Below the pieces are notes generated by a model. That model saw only the letters and a program-made list of their open reading frames with translations, was not told the DNA's origin and made no database searches. Both the position numbers and the translations under genes were made by a program. A stretch of DNA of 64,000 nucleotides from Flavobacteriales bacterium (lineage in GTDB: Bacteria > Bacteroidota > Bacteroidia > Flavobacteriales_F > PHOS-HE28), in contig JACJZF010000005.1 of the NCBI GenBank assembly GCA_020635725.1, positions 124,001 to 188,000 on the forward strand, given 5' to 3'. The number at the start of each line of letters is the position of its first letter. Position 1 is the first letter of the stretch. Shown piece after piece: positions 16,168-25,204 of this stretch.

Positions 16168-18324
16168 ATGCGCACTCTCCGGCTCTCCTTGGCCGCACTC
16201 GTCACCAACCTGGTCCTCGCGGTCCCTGTCCTTTCGCAATCCGGAAAAGCCTTCCTGAAGGAGGCCGACAAGCTCCGGGCGGAGCAGCAATTCGAGCAAG
16301 CGCTCGAGAAGTACGACTTCGCCATCCGCACCGACCCTAAGCTCATCAAGGCGTACCAAGGCCGGGCAGAGACCTATGCGGCGCTGGGCCGGCCGCTGCA
16401 ACGCGCCCAGGACCTGGGGCAGGCGGCTCAGCTCGATCCGGGGGAATCCCGCTATGCCGTGGATGCGGCTTCGGCCTTCCTCGATGTGGACAGCCTCTCC
16501 CGGGCACGCCACCTGGCCGAGCAAGCGCTGCTGGTGTCGCCCAAGGACCAATCGGCCATGCTCGTGCGCGCCAAGGCCTGCCTGCGCTCCGGCGATCTCG
16601 ACTGCGCCGCGCAGGCCTCGGATGCCGCGCTCGCCCTGAAGGGCACCACCGATAGCTTCTTCATGCACGGACTCGTACGCACCGCCACGCGCGATTACAA
16701 GACCGCGGAGTTCGATCTGGACAAGGTGCTCGAATGGAACTACTTGTATGAGCCCGCCTACGTGGCGCTCTCCGAGGTGCAGCTTGCCCTCTACGAGCTC
16801 TATTCCGGCCCCACCATGAAGCTGCGCACCCTGGAGAAGGCGATCGAGAAATGCACGCGCGCCCTGGAGCTCAATCCCCGCAGCACCGATGCCCTCTTCA
16901 CCCGCAGCAAGGCCTTCGCCCTGCAGAAGGAATACGCCAAGGCCATCGATGACATCAGCCGCTGCATCGCGCTGGAGCGCACCGACCGCGCCGTGTACCT
17001 GCAGCGCGCGCGCTACTATCAGGGCTTCGGACAGTTCCAGAACGCCGTCAACGACCTCAATCAGATCATCCTGGCCGACCCGCAGGATGCCGAAGCGCTG
17101 CTGCTGCGCGCGGAATGCCGCGAGTCGAACCTCAACCTCGAGGGCGCGCTGAAGGACATCGACGCGGCGCAGAAGGCCAAGGAAGCCAAAGGCACCCTTA
17201 CGGCGGAAGAGCGCACGGCCTTCGACGACACCCGGGCCCGCATCGCCAAGCAGGTCTTCGAGATGAACCGCGAGGCTGATCCTCCGGCCATCACGGTCAT
17301 CGAGCCCTTCCGGGCAGGTGATGTCGCGCGGGTCTCCGCCTCGTTGGAATTCGTGAAAGTGAGCGGCCATGTGCGCGACAAGAGCCTGCTGAAGTCAATC
17401 ACCGCGAACGGCAAGCCCGCCGACTTCACCAAGGATGAGAAGGATCCGGAGTTCGTGGTGAGCATACCGCTCGCGCGCGATGCCGTGGAGATCGTGGTGC
17501 AGGCCACCGATGTGTACGACAACTTCAGCAGCGAGGTGCTCAGCGTGGAGCGCACCGAAGGCGTGCCGCCCACGCTCGCGCTCACCTCGCCCAAGCCGAG
17601 CGCCGCGCGGGAGGTCGTTCTGCCGCATGGCCGCGATGACCTCTTCATCGAAGGCACCGTGACCGATGCGAGCCCGATCCGGCTGATCGCCGTCAACGGG
17701 GTGAATGCGAGCTACGCGCCGGACCGCCTCAACCCGGACTTCTCCATCAAGGTGGACCTGAAGGATGCGGATTCGTTCATCGTGCGCGCCGAGGACCAGT
17801 TCGGCAACGCCACCGAGCAGAGCTGGACCGTGCGGCGAGAGGCGGCGCCGATAGCCGCCAAGCCGCTTTCCGTGGAGAGCAATCCGACTTCATCGGCCAA
17901 GGGAGGCACATGGATGATCCAGATCGAGAACAGCAACTACCGCAACCTGCCCGCCGTGCAGACCTCGGCCTCCGACCAGGCCCGCATGCAGAAGGCCTTC
18001 GCGTCCTACTCCATCCAGCGCACCATCACCAAGAAGAACATGAGCAAGGAGCAACTCGAACGCTTCTTCAATGTTGAGTTGCGAGACCTGGTGCGTACCA
18101 ACAAGGTGGGCACCATCCTGGTGTGGTACAGCGGTCATGGCCGCACCGTGGGCGGCAAGGCGTACTGGATCCCCATCGATGGCAAGAAGGACGACATCTA
18201 CAGCTTCTACAACTACGGCGCCTTGAAGGCGCAGATGCAGAATTACAGCGAGAGCGTGACCAATACCATCGTGGTGAGCGACGCCGCCGCAGGCGATGCT
18301 TCCTTCTATGACCTGACGCGCTAG
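16168..18324 (+). CDS. TPR protein with truncated, Cys-less caspase-like (C14) domain
   Basis: 718 residues from the ATG at 16168, which heads a signal peptide (ALVTNLVLAVPVLSQ). Residues about 30-360 are TPR repeats (for example AEQQFEQALEKYDFAIRTDP, LQKEYAKAIDDISRCIALE). Two Ig-like beta segments follow (about 380-570). The C-terminus starts a caspase-like fold (GTWMIQIENSNYRNLPAV) and keeps the His motif ILVWYSGHG and YWIPIDG. The strand that normally ends DAC[YE]SG reads VVSDAAAGD, so the catalytic Cys is Ala (codon 18286-18288), and the protein stops 11 residues later, lacking the rest of the domain. A proteolytic role is unlikely; a binding or regulatory role is more plausible. The propeller-cyclase gene starts 8 bp downstream. 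Confidence 0.8.
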   Translation: MRTLRLSLAALVTNLVLAVPVLSQSGKAFLKEADKLRAEQQFEQALEKYDFAIRTDPKLIKAYQGRAETYAALGRPLQRAQDLGQAAQLDPGESRYAVDAASAFLDVDSLSRARHLAEQALLVSPKDQSAMLVRAKACLRSGDLDCAAQASDAALALKGTTDSFFMHGLVRTATRDYKTAEFDLDKVLEWNYLYEPAYVALSEVQLALYELYSGPTMKLRTLEKAIEKCTRALELNPRSTDALFTRSKAFALQKEYAKAIDDISRCIALERTDRAVYLQRARYYQGFGQFQNAVNDLNQIILADPQDAEALLLRAECRESNLNLEGALKDIDAAQKAKEAKGTLTAEERTAFDDTRARIAKQVFEMNREADPPAITVIEPFRAGDVARVSASLEFVKVSGHVRDKSLLKSITANGKPADFTKDEKDPEFVVSIPLARDAVEIVVQATDVYDNFSSEVLSVERTEGVPPTLALTSPKPSAAREVVLPHGRDDLFIEGTVTDASPIRLIAVNGVNASYAPDRLNPDFSIKVDLKDADSFIVRAEDQFGNATEQSWTVRREAAPIAAKPLSVESNPTSSAKGGTWMIQIENSNYRNLPAVQTSASDQARMQKAFASYSIQRTITKKNMSKEQLERFFNVELRDLVRTNKVGTILVWYSGHGRTVGGKAYWIPIDGKKDDIYSFYNYGALKAQMQNYSESVTNTIVVSDAAAGDASFYDLTR

Positions 18325-18332
18325 CACTCCCC

Positions 18333-21300
18333 ATGCGTTTCCCTTCCTTCCGTCTGATCACGTGGCTGGCGCTCGGTCAGTTCGCGATCTCCGCCAGCGC
18401 GCAGCGCTTCTTCTTCGAGAACGTATCCGTGCAGCACGGCCTGCCGGCCTCCAAGGTGTATTGCGCGGCCCAAGCCGCCGACGGCATCATCTGGATCGGC
18501 ACCGAGGCCGGGCTCGCGAGCTACGACGGCATCACCGTAGTGAATCATGGCCCCGTCGATGGCACTGCCGCAGGCGGTGTCCGCACGGTGCTGGTGGATC
18601 GCGATGGGGCGCTCTGGGCCGGGCATGTCGAGGGAGGCATCACCTGGAGCGATGGTCGTCGGTTCGTGGAATGCCGCCTCGCCGAAGGCTCGAAGGATGC
18701 AATCACCTCCATGCTCCAGACCGCCGATGGCGCCATCCTCATCGCCACCATGGGCAGCGGGCTCTGGCGCGTGGAGGGAGCCCCCGATGCGAACGGACGG
18801 ATCAGCGCGCAACGCATCGGCGCCTCAGCCGGCATACGAGAACGCCTCCTCGACATGGAACTGCTGGTGGATGGGCGCATCGCGCTCGTCTCGGTCCACG
18901 GAGACATTCAGTCATTCGCCGATGGGAAGGTGAGCGAGATGAGCTTCCCCGGCGTGCCGGATGTGTTCACGCGCACCTCTGTCTTCGTGGATAGCAAGGG
19001 TCGCACCTGGGTGGGTACGCAGGGAGGAGGCGCCTTCCGGTGCGATGGCCAAGGCCCATGCGAGCAATTCGACATCCTCGATGGCCTCAGGAGCAACACC
19101 ATCATCTGTTTTGGCGAGGATGGCCAAGGCCAGGTCTGGATCGGCACCTATGACGGCGGCGCAACCTGCATTGGAGCAGGTGGCATTCAGACCTATGCCG
19201 AGGCGAACGGTCTGCATGGCCGCTTCATCCGCTGCCTGGTTCGCGACCGTGAGGGCAACCTCCTCATCGGCACCAACGAGAGCGGGCTCGACATCTTCAA
19301 GGGCGATCGGTTCATCAGCTACGGCGAGGCCGACGGCTTGGTTGATCCCAAAGTGTTCGCCGTAATGGAGGATCGCAACGATCGGGTGTGGTTCGGCACG
19401 AACGCGGGTATCGTGATCCTGGATGGGAAGGGACGGCTGGTGGAGCAGATCACCACGCAGAAAGGTCAGCTCAGCAGCAATTTCATCCGGTGCTTGAAGG
19501 AGGATGACAAGGGATATGTGTGGGTTGGCACCGACAACGGTGGGCTGCTCCGCTACGATCCACGGTCGGGTCGTGCCTCCGAAGCTATCGAGGTCAGCGG
19601 CAGCCTGGCTGAACTGAAGGTCACAGCGCTGGAGATCGGACAGCCCGGAGAGATCTGGGTGGGTGGTCTCAACGGCTTGCGCCGCTATGTGCCGGGCTCG
19701 GGCACGGTGCCCACGGTGTACACGCAGGAAGAGGGGCTCGCCGGCAACTATGTCACCGCCGTATTCCGCGATCGCGACGGTACCATCTGGGTGGGCAGCA
19801 CCGTGAATGGCATCACGCGCATCGACAATGGCAAGGCGACGTCCATCGATCTGGGCCGCTCCTTCGGGGTATCGTGCTTCGCACAGGATGGCGATGGCCG
19901 GATCTGGGTGGGCACCGAGGGCCAGGGTATCAGCGTGCTGCGGAACGGCAAGGAGGAACAGCGCTTCACGGTGGCCGAGGGGTTGTTGAGCAACACCATC
20001 AAGGCCATGGGCGTCGACGGCAGCGGCAACGTGTGGATCGGCACCACCAAGGGCCTCAACAAGTGGCGGCACAAGAAGGAGGGGTTCATCGCCTTCACCG
20101 AGCGCGCCGGCTTCACCGGCATCGAGGTGAAGCCCAATGCCGTGTGCGTGCTGCGTTCCGGCGACATCATGTTCGGCACGGTGAACGGCGCCACGCGTGT
20201 GGGCAACGAGCGCGAGAACGAGCGCGCCGTAGCACCCCTCGTGGCCCTGCGCGGCTGGTCTGTGAACCTGGAGGAACGTGCCTTGGAGACCCAGGCCAGC
20301 CTATCCCATGATGAGCGGAATGTTCGCATCCGCTACGGTTGTGTCGCGCTCAGCGATCCCGGCGCGGTGCGCTACACCTACATGCTTAACGGGCTCGATG
20401 AGGACTGGCAGCCGATCACCACATCCACCGAGGCCTATTATCCCGCGCTTCCGCCAGGCTCCTATACCTTCAGCGTGAAGGCCATGGACCGCACAGGTCT
20501 CTGGAGCGAGCCGCCGGCAACGGTCAACTTCACCATCCACCCGCCATGGTACCGCAGCTGGTGGTTCTACACGGCGCTCGCGGTCTTCATCGGCATCGCG
20601 CTCTTCAGCTACATCAAGGTGCGCGAGAGACAGCTCCGCATGCGCAACATCGTGCTGGAACGCAAGGTCGAAGAGCGCACCGCCGAGGTGGTGGCGCAGG
20701 CCAATGAGATCGAAGGGCAGAAGGAGCAGATCGAGGACCTGCTGCTCAACATCCTGCCCAAGGAGATCAGCGAGGAGCTCAAGGAGAAGGGCAAGGCCAC
20801 CGCCCGTCGGCATGAGCAGGTCACGGTGCTGTTCACCGACATGAAGGGCTTCACGCGCGTGGCGGAGAAGATGACGCCGGAGGAGCTCGTGAATGAACTG
20901 GATGATTGCTTCGTTCAGTTCGATGAGATCGTGGGGCGGTACGGCATCGAGAAGATCAAGACCATCGGCGACAGTTACATGTGCGCGGCCGGTGTTCCCA
21001 CCCAGGACCCATTGCATGCCCACAAATGCGTGCTGGCCGCCTTGGAGGTGCGCGAGCTGATGAGCGGCTGGGAGAGCCGGCACCGCGCGGTGGGCAAGGA
21101 ACCATGGGCGCTGCGCATCGGCGTTCACACAGGCCCGGTGGTGGCCGGTGTGGTGGGCAAGCGCAAGTTCGCCTACGATATCTGGGGCGATACCGTGAAC
21201 ACCGCCAGCCGCATGGAGAGCAGCGGCGAGGTAGGGGAGGTGAACATCAGCGGCGCCACCTATCAGCTGGTGAAGGACCACTTCGACTGCGTGCACCGCG

Positions 21301-21440
21301 GCCAGGTGGAGGCGAAGAACAAGGGACGCATCGACATGTACTTCGTGATGCGCCTGAAGCCGGAGTTCAGCGCCAACAAGGAAGGTACGCGCCCCAACGA
21401 GCGCATGCTCGCGCTATGCGGGCTGGCCGTGCCGGCCTAG
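18333..21440 (+). CDS. Propeller-Y_Y_Y receptor fused to class III adenylate cyclase
   Basis: 1035 residues: signal peptide (to about residue 23), then some 12-14 two-component-regulator propeller repeats (WIGTEAGLASYDG, WVGTQGGGAF, WIGTYDGGATC, WVGTDNGGLLRY and so on), a Y_Y_Y domain ending PPATVNFTIHPP, one TM helix (about 742-763, WWFYTALAVFIGIALFSYI), a coiled coil (about 765-815) and a class III cyclase domain from about 820. The cyclase keeps metal Asp (LFTDMKGFT), Lys in EKIKTIGDSYM, Asp in YDIWGDTVN and Arg in NTASRMES, the set expected for an active, ATP-specific enzyme. The periplasmic propeller should sense an unknown ligand and control cytosolic cAMP. Probably co-transcribed with the pseudo-caspase gene. 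Its 3' end overlaps the Nudix gene by 27 bp. Confidence 0.9.
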   Translation: MRFPSFRLITWLALGQFAISASAQRFFFENVSVQHGLPASKVYCAAQAADGIIWIGTEAGLASYDGITVVNHGPVDGTAAGGVRTVLVDRDGALWAGHVEGGITWSDGRRFVECRLAEGSKDAITSMLQTADGAILIATMGSGLWRVEGAPDANGRISAQRIGASAGIRERLLDMELLVDGRIALVSVHGDIQSFADGKVSEMSFPGVPDVFTRTSVFVDSKGRTWVGTQGGGAFRCDGQGPCEQFDILDGLRSNTIICFGEDGQGQVWIGTYDGGATCIGAGGIQTYAEANGLHGRFIRCLVRDREGNLLIGTNESGLDIFKGDRFISYGEADGLVDPKVFAVMEDRNDRVWFGTNAGIVILDGKGRLVEQITTQKGQLSSNFIRCLKEDDKGYVWVGTDNGGLLRYDPRSGRASEAIEVSGSLAELKVTALEIGQPGEIWVGGLNGLRRYVPGSGTVPTVYTQEEGLAGNYVTAVFRDRDGTIWVGSTVNGITRIDNGKATSIDLGRSFGVSCFAQDGDGRIWVGTEGQGISVLRNGKEEQRFTVAEGLLSNTIKAMGVDGSGNVWIGTTKGLNKWRHKKEGFIAFTERAGFTGIEVKPNAVCVLRSGDIMFGTVNGATRVGNERENERAVAPLVALRGWSVNLEERALETQASLSHDERNVRIRYGCVALSDPGAVRYTYMLNGLDEDWQPITTSTEAYYPALPPGSYTFSVKAMDRTGLWSEPPATVNFTIHPPWYRSWWFYTALAVFIGIALFSYIKVRERQLRMRNIVLERKVEERTAEVVAQANEIEGQKEQIEDLLLNILPKEISEELKEKGKATARRHEQVTVLFTDMKGFTRVAEKMTPEELVNELDDCFVQFDEIVGRYGIEKIKTIGDSYMCAAGVPTQDPLHAHKCVLAALEVRELMSGWESRHRAVGKEPWALRIGVHTGPVVAGVVGKRKFAYDIWGDTVNTASRMESSGEVGEVNISGATYQLVKDHFDCVHRGQVEAKNKGRIDMYFVMRLKPEFSANKEGTRPNERMLALCGLAVPA

Positions 21441-22058
21441 GATCGCGCGCAGCTCCGCGATCATCATGGCCGTGGCGCCCCAGACCACTTCGCCCTGCAC
21501 ATCGAAATACGGCACTTGCACCTTCCGGTCCATGATCGCGACATGCTGCTCTCGACGGCGAAGGATATCATCGCGGAGCAGCAGTTCGAGCGGCACCTCC
21601 AGCAGCGCGGCCACCTCCCGCGGGTCGGGGGAGAGCGGGCCTAGGCGCGGTGTCACGGCCACGTACGGTGTGACCAGCGAACGGCTCGGCGGTATGTAGA
21701 TCGGGCTCAGCGCTCCGAGCAAGGTGGCCTCCACCTGCGCCCCGGTCTCCTCAAGGAATTCGCGCAGCGCCGTGCTCCGCAGATCCGGGTCGGCAGGTTC
21801 GCGCCGGCCGCCGGGGAAGGCGATCTGCCCGCTGTGCACGCCTGGGTAGGTGGGCCGCCGCATGAGCAGGGTGTATGCCTCATCAGCATTCGGGTAGAGC
21901 AGGATCAGCACCGCGCTCTCCCGTGGCGGCGGATCCAACCGCATGGCCGCCTCCAGGTCGGGCCGTTTGTAGCCGCTCAGTTCCAGGAACGCATCGTGCC
22001 CGGGCAGCGGCGATCGGAGGCCTGTGCGCAAGGCCTGCTCCGCGACGGTGAGCTTCAT
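21414..22058 (-). CDS. Nudix hydrolase, CoA pyrophosphatase type (NudL-like)
   Basis: 214 residues. A complete Nudix box is visible (GGRREPADPDLRSTALREFL then EETG), flanked by the CoA-pyrophosphatase pattern LLMRRPTYPGVHSGQIAFPGG. Relatives cleave CoA and its thioesters to 3',5'-ADP and 4'-phosphopantetheine with Mg or Mn. The start overlaps the stop of the upstream lipoprotein gene (ATGA), and the 3' end overlaps the convergent cyclase gene. Confidence 0.88.
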   Translation of the reverse strand: MKLTVAEQALRTGLRSPLPGHDAFLELSGYKRPDLEAAMRLDPPPRESAVLILLYPNADEAYTLLMRRPTYPGVHSGQIAFPGGRREPADPDLRSTALREFLEETGAQVEATLLGALSPIYIPPSRSLVTPYVAVTPRLGPLSPDPREVAALLEVPLELLLRDDILRRREQHVAIMDRKVQVPYFDVQGEVVWGATAMMIAELRAILGRHGQPA

Positions 22059-22555
22059 TCCTTGACGGCCCGCTCCAGTCGCTCAGCCAGCCGCGCGGCC
22101 TGTTGCTTATAGGTGTGCCGCTGCGCCGTTGCGATCGCCTGCGCGCCCGTGAGCGCGCGGTCCCACTGCTCGCTGCACAGCCAGCAGAGCACGGTGTACC
22201 ATTCGCATTGGTCCGAGAAATCGCGCATGTGGCTCTGCTCCAGCTTGTCCAATGTGAGCTCGGCGTCGTACGGATTGCCCGTGGCCAGCTGGCTCATTGC
22301 CAGGTAGAGCAGCGCGCTCCGTGGTGCATCGCGGTGCGCGGAGACGAATGCTTGCAGGCCATTTGCCGCTTCGGCGTGATCGCCTTGGCTGTAAAGTGCC
22401 ATGGCATCGAGGTACTCGGCATTGCGCGAGCTGCGCGCCTGCCCGCTGATCATGTCCGGGTACGGCTCGAAGAACTCCGGGCAGAGGGCCGTCCGATCCA
22501 CGGCGCTATCGCAGGCGATCAGGATCAGCGGCAGCAGGTACAGCAGGCGTTTCAT
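22055..22555 (-). CDS. Small TPR-like lipoprotein, function unknown
   Basis: 166 residues from the ATG at 22555, chosen because it starts a short signal with lipobox (LLPLILIACDS) and because a TACCTTCG box lies 6 nt upstream. The mature part is helical with TPR-like units (DAMALYSQGDHAEAANGLQA, LLYLAMSQLATGNPYDAE) that fit a periplasmic protein-interaction scaffold. It is followed by the Nudix gene with a 4-bp overlap. No specific family recognised. Confidence 0.75.
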   Translation of the reverse strand: MKRLLYLLPLILIACDSAVDRTALCPEFFEPYPDMISGQARSSRNAEYLDAMALYSQGDHAEAANGLQAFVSAHRDAPRSALLYLAMSQLATGNPYDAELTLDKLEQSHMRDFSDQCEWYTVLCWLCSEQWDRALTGAQAIATAQRHTYKQQAARLAERLERAVKE

Positions 22556-22561
22556 GCGCCG

Positions 22562-22569
22562 CGAAGGTA
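22562..22569 (-). promoter_or_regulatory. -7 box TACCTTCG before the TPR lipoprotein gene
   Basis: TAnnTTCG variant ending 6 nt before the ATG at 22555; supports that start and a nearly leaderless mRNA. Confidence 0.45.
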
Positions 22570-22604
22570 CCCGCCGATGCTTGTCTCCACGGGCCGCGGC
22601 TGCC

Positions 22605-23546
22605 TCAGTCATCGCCTTTGCTCAAGAGCACCGGACCCCCACGGCCCAGCACCTGGTTCATCGGGAGGAATCCCCAATAACGCGAGTCGGCGCTGAAATG
22701 GCGCGCGTCGCCCAGCACGAAACCGTAGTCGTCCTCCACGATGTACGCGGTCAACGGTGCGCCATCCATCGTGAGCGCGTTGCCCAGATGACCCAGATCA
22801 TGCCCTTCATACACCGAGATGATGCGGTCGTACAGCGGGAGATTGTCCACCGTGATGCGGAGCGTATCACCGGCCATCGGCACGCGGACAGGTCCGTAGT
22901 CATCGCTGTTCCAAGGGAAGCGCGGGCTGTACGGGAAAATGTGCGCGGGCGATCCCGTAGCCAGGCGCATCGGGTTCACGGAAAGGACCGCTGAGTCGTG
23001 CTCGATCACCACGGCCAATGCATCATTCAGCGGCAGCTCAAGCACGTCTCGGCCCGGACGCTCCAGCTCACTTGGCAAGCCATGTCGTTCGAAGAAGGCG
23101 GCCTGATCCGCGCTGGCGCGTAGGCGCACCAGGTGGCTCATGGTCATCCCCGGCGGCTCATGGGCAGGTCGGCCATTCACGAAGAGCCGCCCCGCCCGCA
23201 GCTCAACGGTATCGCCAGGCAGCGCCACCAGCCGCTTCACCAGCAACGGGCGCCGCCATCGGGCCAGGTGATCCTTCAACGGGTCGCGGAACACCACCAC
23301 ATCGCCTCGATGCATGCCCGTCCAAGAGGCATACCGTTGAAGGAGCAGCAGGTCGCCCGGGCGCAAGGTGGCGTACATGCTAGTGCTCCCCACCACCACG
23401 AAGCTGACTACGAAGAGGTGCACCAGCAGCAAGGCCGCCACGGCCAGCACGAAGGCGCGCAGCCATTCGTTGCGGAACAGGCGCGCGATCGGTCGGAGGG
23501 AACGGCGCTGATCCGCAGGGCGATCGGAGCTGGGACTCGGGGTCAC
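22605..23546 (-). CDS. lepB: Signal peptidase I, second (short) copy
   Basis: 313 residues. One N-terminal TM helix (AFVLAVAALLLVHLFVVSFVV), then the S26 motifs: catalytic Ser in GSTSMYATLRPGD, catalytic Lys in VKRLVALPGDTVEL, and a late box GFVLGDARHFSADSRYWGF. The usual GDNR...S box is GDARHFSADSR here. It cleaves signal peptides at the outer face of the inner membrane. It lies 12 bp downstream of the longer lepB and shares its layout (FPWNSDDYGPVRVP and VYEGHDL are near-duplicates), so the pair probably arose by tandem duplication. Confidence 0.88.
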   Translation of the reverse strand: MTPSPSSDRPADQRRSLRPIARLFRNEWLRAFVLAVAALLLVHLFVVSFVVVGSTSMYATLRPGDLLLLQRYASWTGMHRGDVVVFRDPLKDHLARWRRPLLVKRLVALPGDTVELRAGRLFVNGRPAHEPPGMTMSHLVRLRASADQAAFFERHGLPSELERPGRDVLELPLNDALAVVIEHDSAVLSVNPMRLATGSPAHIFPYSPRFPWNSDDYGPVRVPMAGDTLRITVDNLPLYDRIISVYEGHDLGHLGNALTMDGAPLTAYIVEDDYGFVLGDARHFSADSRYWGFLPMNQVLGRGGPVLLSKGDD

Positions 23547-23558
23547 CGGCAGCGCGCG

Positions 23559-25181
23559 TCAGTGCACTCCGGAGAAGAGACGCTTCCAGCGGATGCCGGT
23601 CTCCGGATCCTTGCTGAACCACACCAGCACCGCCTTGCCCACCACATGGTCGAATGGAACGAAGCCCCAGAAGCGGCTGTCCTGCGATCGGTGGCGGTTG
23701 TCGCCCATCATCCAGTAATAGTCCTGCTCGAACGTGTAGCTGGTGGCGGCTTGCCCGTCGATCAGGATGCGCTCGCCTTCCACCACGAGGTCATGGCCCT
23801 CGTACACATCGATCACGCGTCGGTAGAGTGGGAGGTTCTGCATGGTGAGCTGCACCGTGGCGCCTTTCTTCGGGATCCACAACGGTCCGAAGTTGTCCTC
23901 GGTCCAATCGTAACCGGCGGTGTTCGGGAAGATGGGGTGATGGTAGCGCTCATCAGTGTAGAAGCCCAGCGGATGATCCTGCCGCTGCATGCTCACCACG
24001 CTCTCGAACTTGCTCAGCTTCTCTGCTACTTCGGGCGAGCAGGGGATCACAGCCAGGAAGCGTCCATCCTGCAACTGCGCCTGGTACAGGTCCGAGGCGC
24101 TGATGTCGAGCATCTGCTTCAGCCGGTCGGGGTTGAAGGGCTGCGTCAGCACGAATTCGTGGCTGTATTGTCCGGTCGAGGCCAAGGGCTGCGCTTGGCC
24201 GTTCACGAAGACCTGGCCATGCTCGATCCGCAGGCTATCACCCGGCACGGCGATGCACCGCTTGATGTAGTTCTCGCGCTTGTCCACCGGGCGGATCAGC
24301 AGCCCGCCGCCGGGCACGGCCTGCTGCTCGGCATTGCGCATGTTCTGATGGCGGAAGCGCGGATCGGCCAGTTTCGCCCGCGGGAACTCCCGGGCCAGCT
24401 GGTAATAGCTCTGGTTCTGGATGTTCGCCACCACGGTATCACCTTCGGGGAAGTTGAACACCACCGCATCGCCACGCTGCGGCGAACCGAATCCGGGCAG
24501 CCTGCGATAGGGCTGGCTGAACCAGGTGACGAACGATTGCGTGTTCGCCACCGGGATCGTGTGGTGGGTGAAGGGGAAGGTCATCGGCGTCATGGGTAGC
24601 CGCGGGCCATAGCTCAACTTGCTCACGAAGAGGTAGTCGCCCACCAGCAGGCTCTTCTCCATCGACGGCGTGGGGATGGTGAACGCCTCGAAGGTGTATG
24701 TGCGGAATACCGTGGCGACGATGACGGCGAAGAGGATCGCATCGCCCCATTGACCGAGCAGGCCGCGCTTGCGCTTCTCAGGTGGGATCGGACCCACGTA
24801 CGCATCCTTCGAGAAGACCGTCTCCGGAACCTTCCACCAGGGCAGGAAGGTCATGAGCACATGCTCCTTGAAATCACGGCGCCCCAGCACGATGGAGATG
24901 TTCACGTTCATGATGATGAACATGAGCAGGTTCACCCCCGGGACAATGAAGAGGATGATCCACCACCAGGGCTTGCCGCTGATGCGAAGCCACACGAGGA
25001 TGTTGTACCCCGGCACGAATCCGGCCCAGGCGGGCTGGCCGGCCTTCTGGAAGAGCTTCCACAGGCTGGCCATGAGCACCAGCAGGTAGGCGAAGAGGAA
25101 GAGGTAGGGGATCAAGGTGGAAGGTTGGGTTGAAGCGGTTGGGATGGATGCTGCTCGTGGTCCAAGCCGGTCATCGACCAA
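23559..25181 (-). CDS. lepB: Signal peptidase I with N-terminal DUF5684-like membrane domain
   Basis: Up to 540 residues. The start is uncertain: TTG at 25181 (shown) or TTG at 25115; no ATG precedes the first TM helix. Residues about 24-105 form a DUF5684-like three-helix membrane domain (AWAGFVPGYNILVWLRISGKPWWW). The S26 catalytic part has Ser in IPTPSMEKSLLVGD, Lys in NYIKRCIAVPGDSL and MMGDNRHRSQDSRFWGF. A large insertion between the Ser and Lys boxes is typical of Bacteroidota LepB. It sits between dapB and the second lepB and is probably the main housekeeping copy. Confidence 0.9.
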   Translation of the reverse strand: MVDDRLGPRAASIPTASTQPSTLIPYLFLFAYLLVLMASLWKLFQKAGQPAWAGFVPGYNILVWLRISGKPWWWIILFIVPGVNLLMFIIMNVNISIVLGRRDFKEHVLMTFLPWWKVPETVFSKDAYVGPIPPEKRKRGLLGQWGDAILFAVIVATVFRTYTFEAFTIPTPSMEKSLLVGDYLFVSKLSYGPRLPMTPMTFPFTHHTIPVANTQSFVTWFSQPYRRLPGFGSPQRGDAVVFNFPEGDTVVANIQNQSYYQLAREFPRAKLADPRFRHQNMRNAEQQAVPGGGLLIRPVDKRENYIKRCIAVPGDSLRIEHGQVFVNGQAQPLASTGQYSHEFVLTQPFNPDRLKQMLDISASDLYQAQLQDGRFLAVIPCSPEVAEKLSKFESVVSMQRQDHPLGFYTDERYHHPIFPNTAGYDWTEDNFGPLWIPKKGATVQLTMQNLPLYRRVIDVYEGHDLVVEGERILIDGQAATSYTFEQDYYWMMGDNRHRSQDSRFWGFVPFDHVVGKAVLVWFSKDPETGIRWKRLFSGVH

Positions 25182-25204
25182 CGGGCCGACTCGGGCTCAC
25201 ACGG

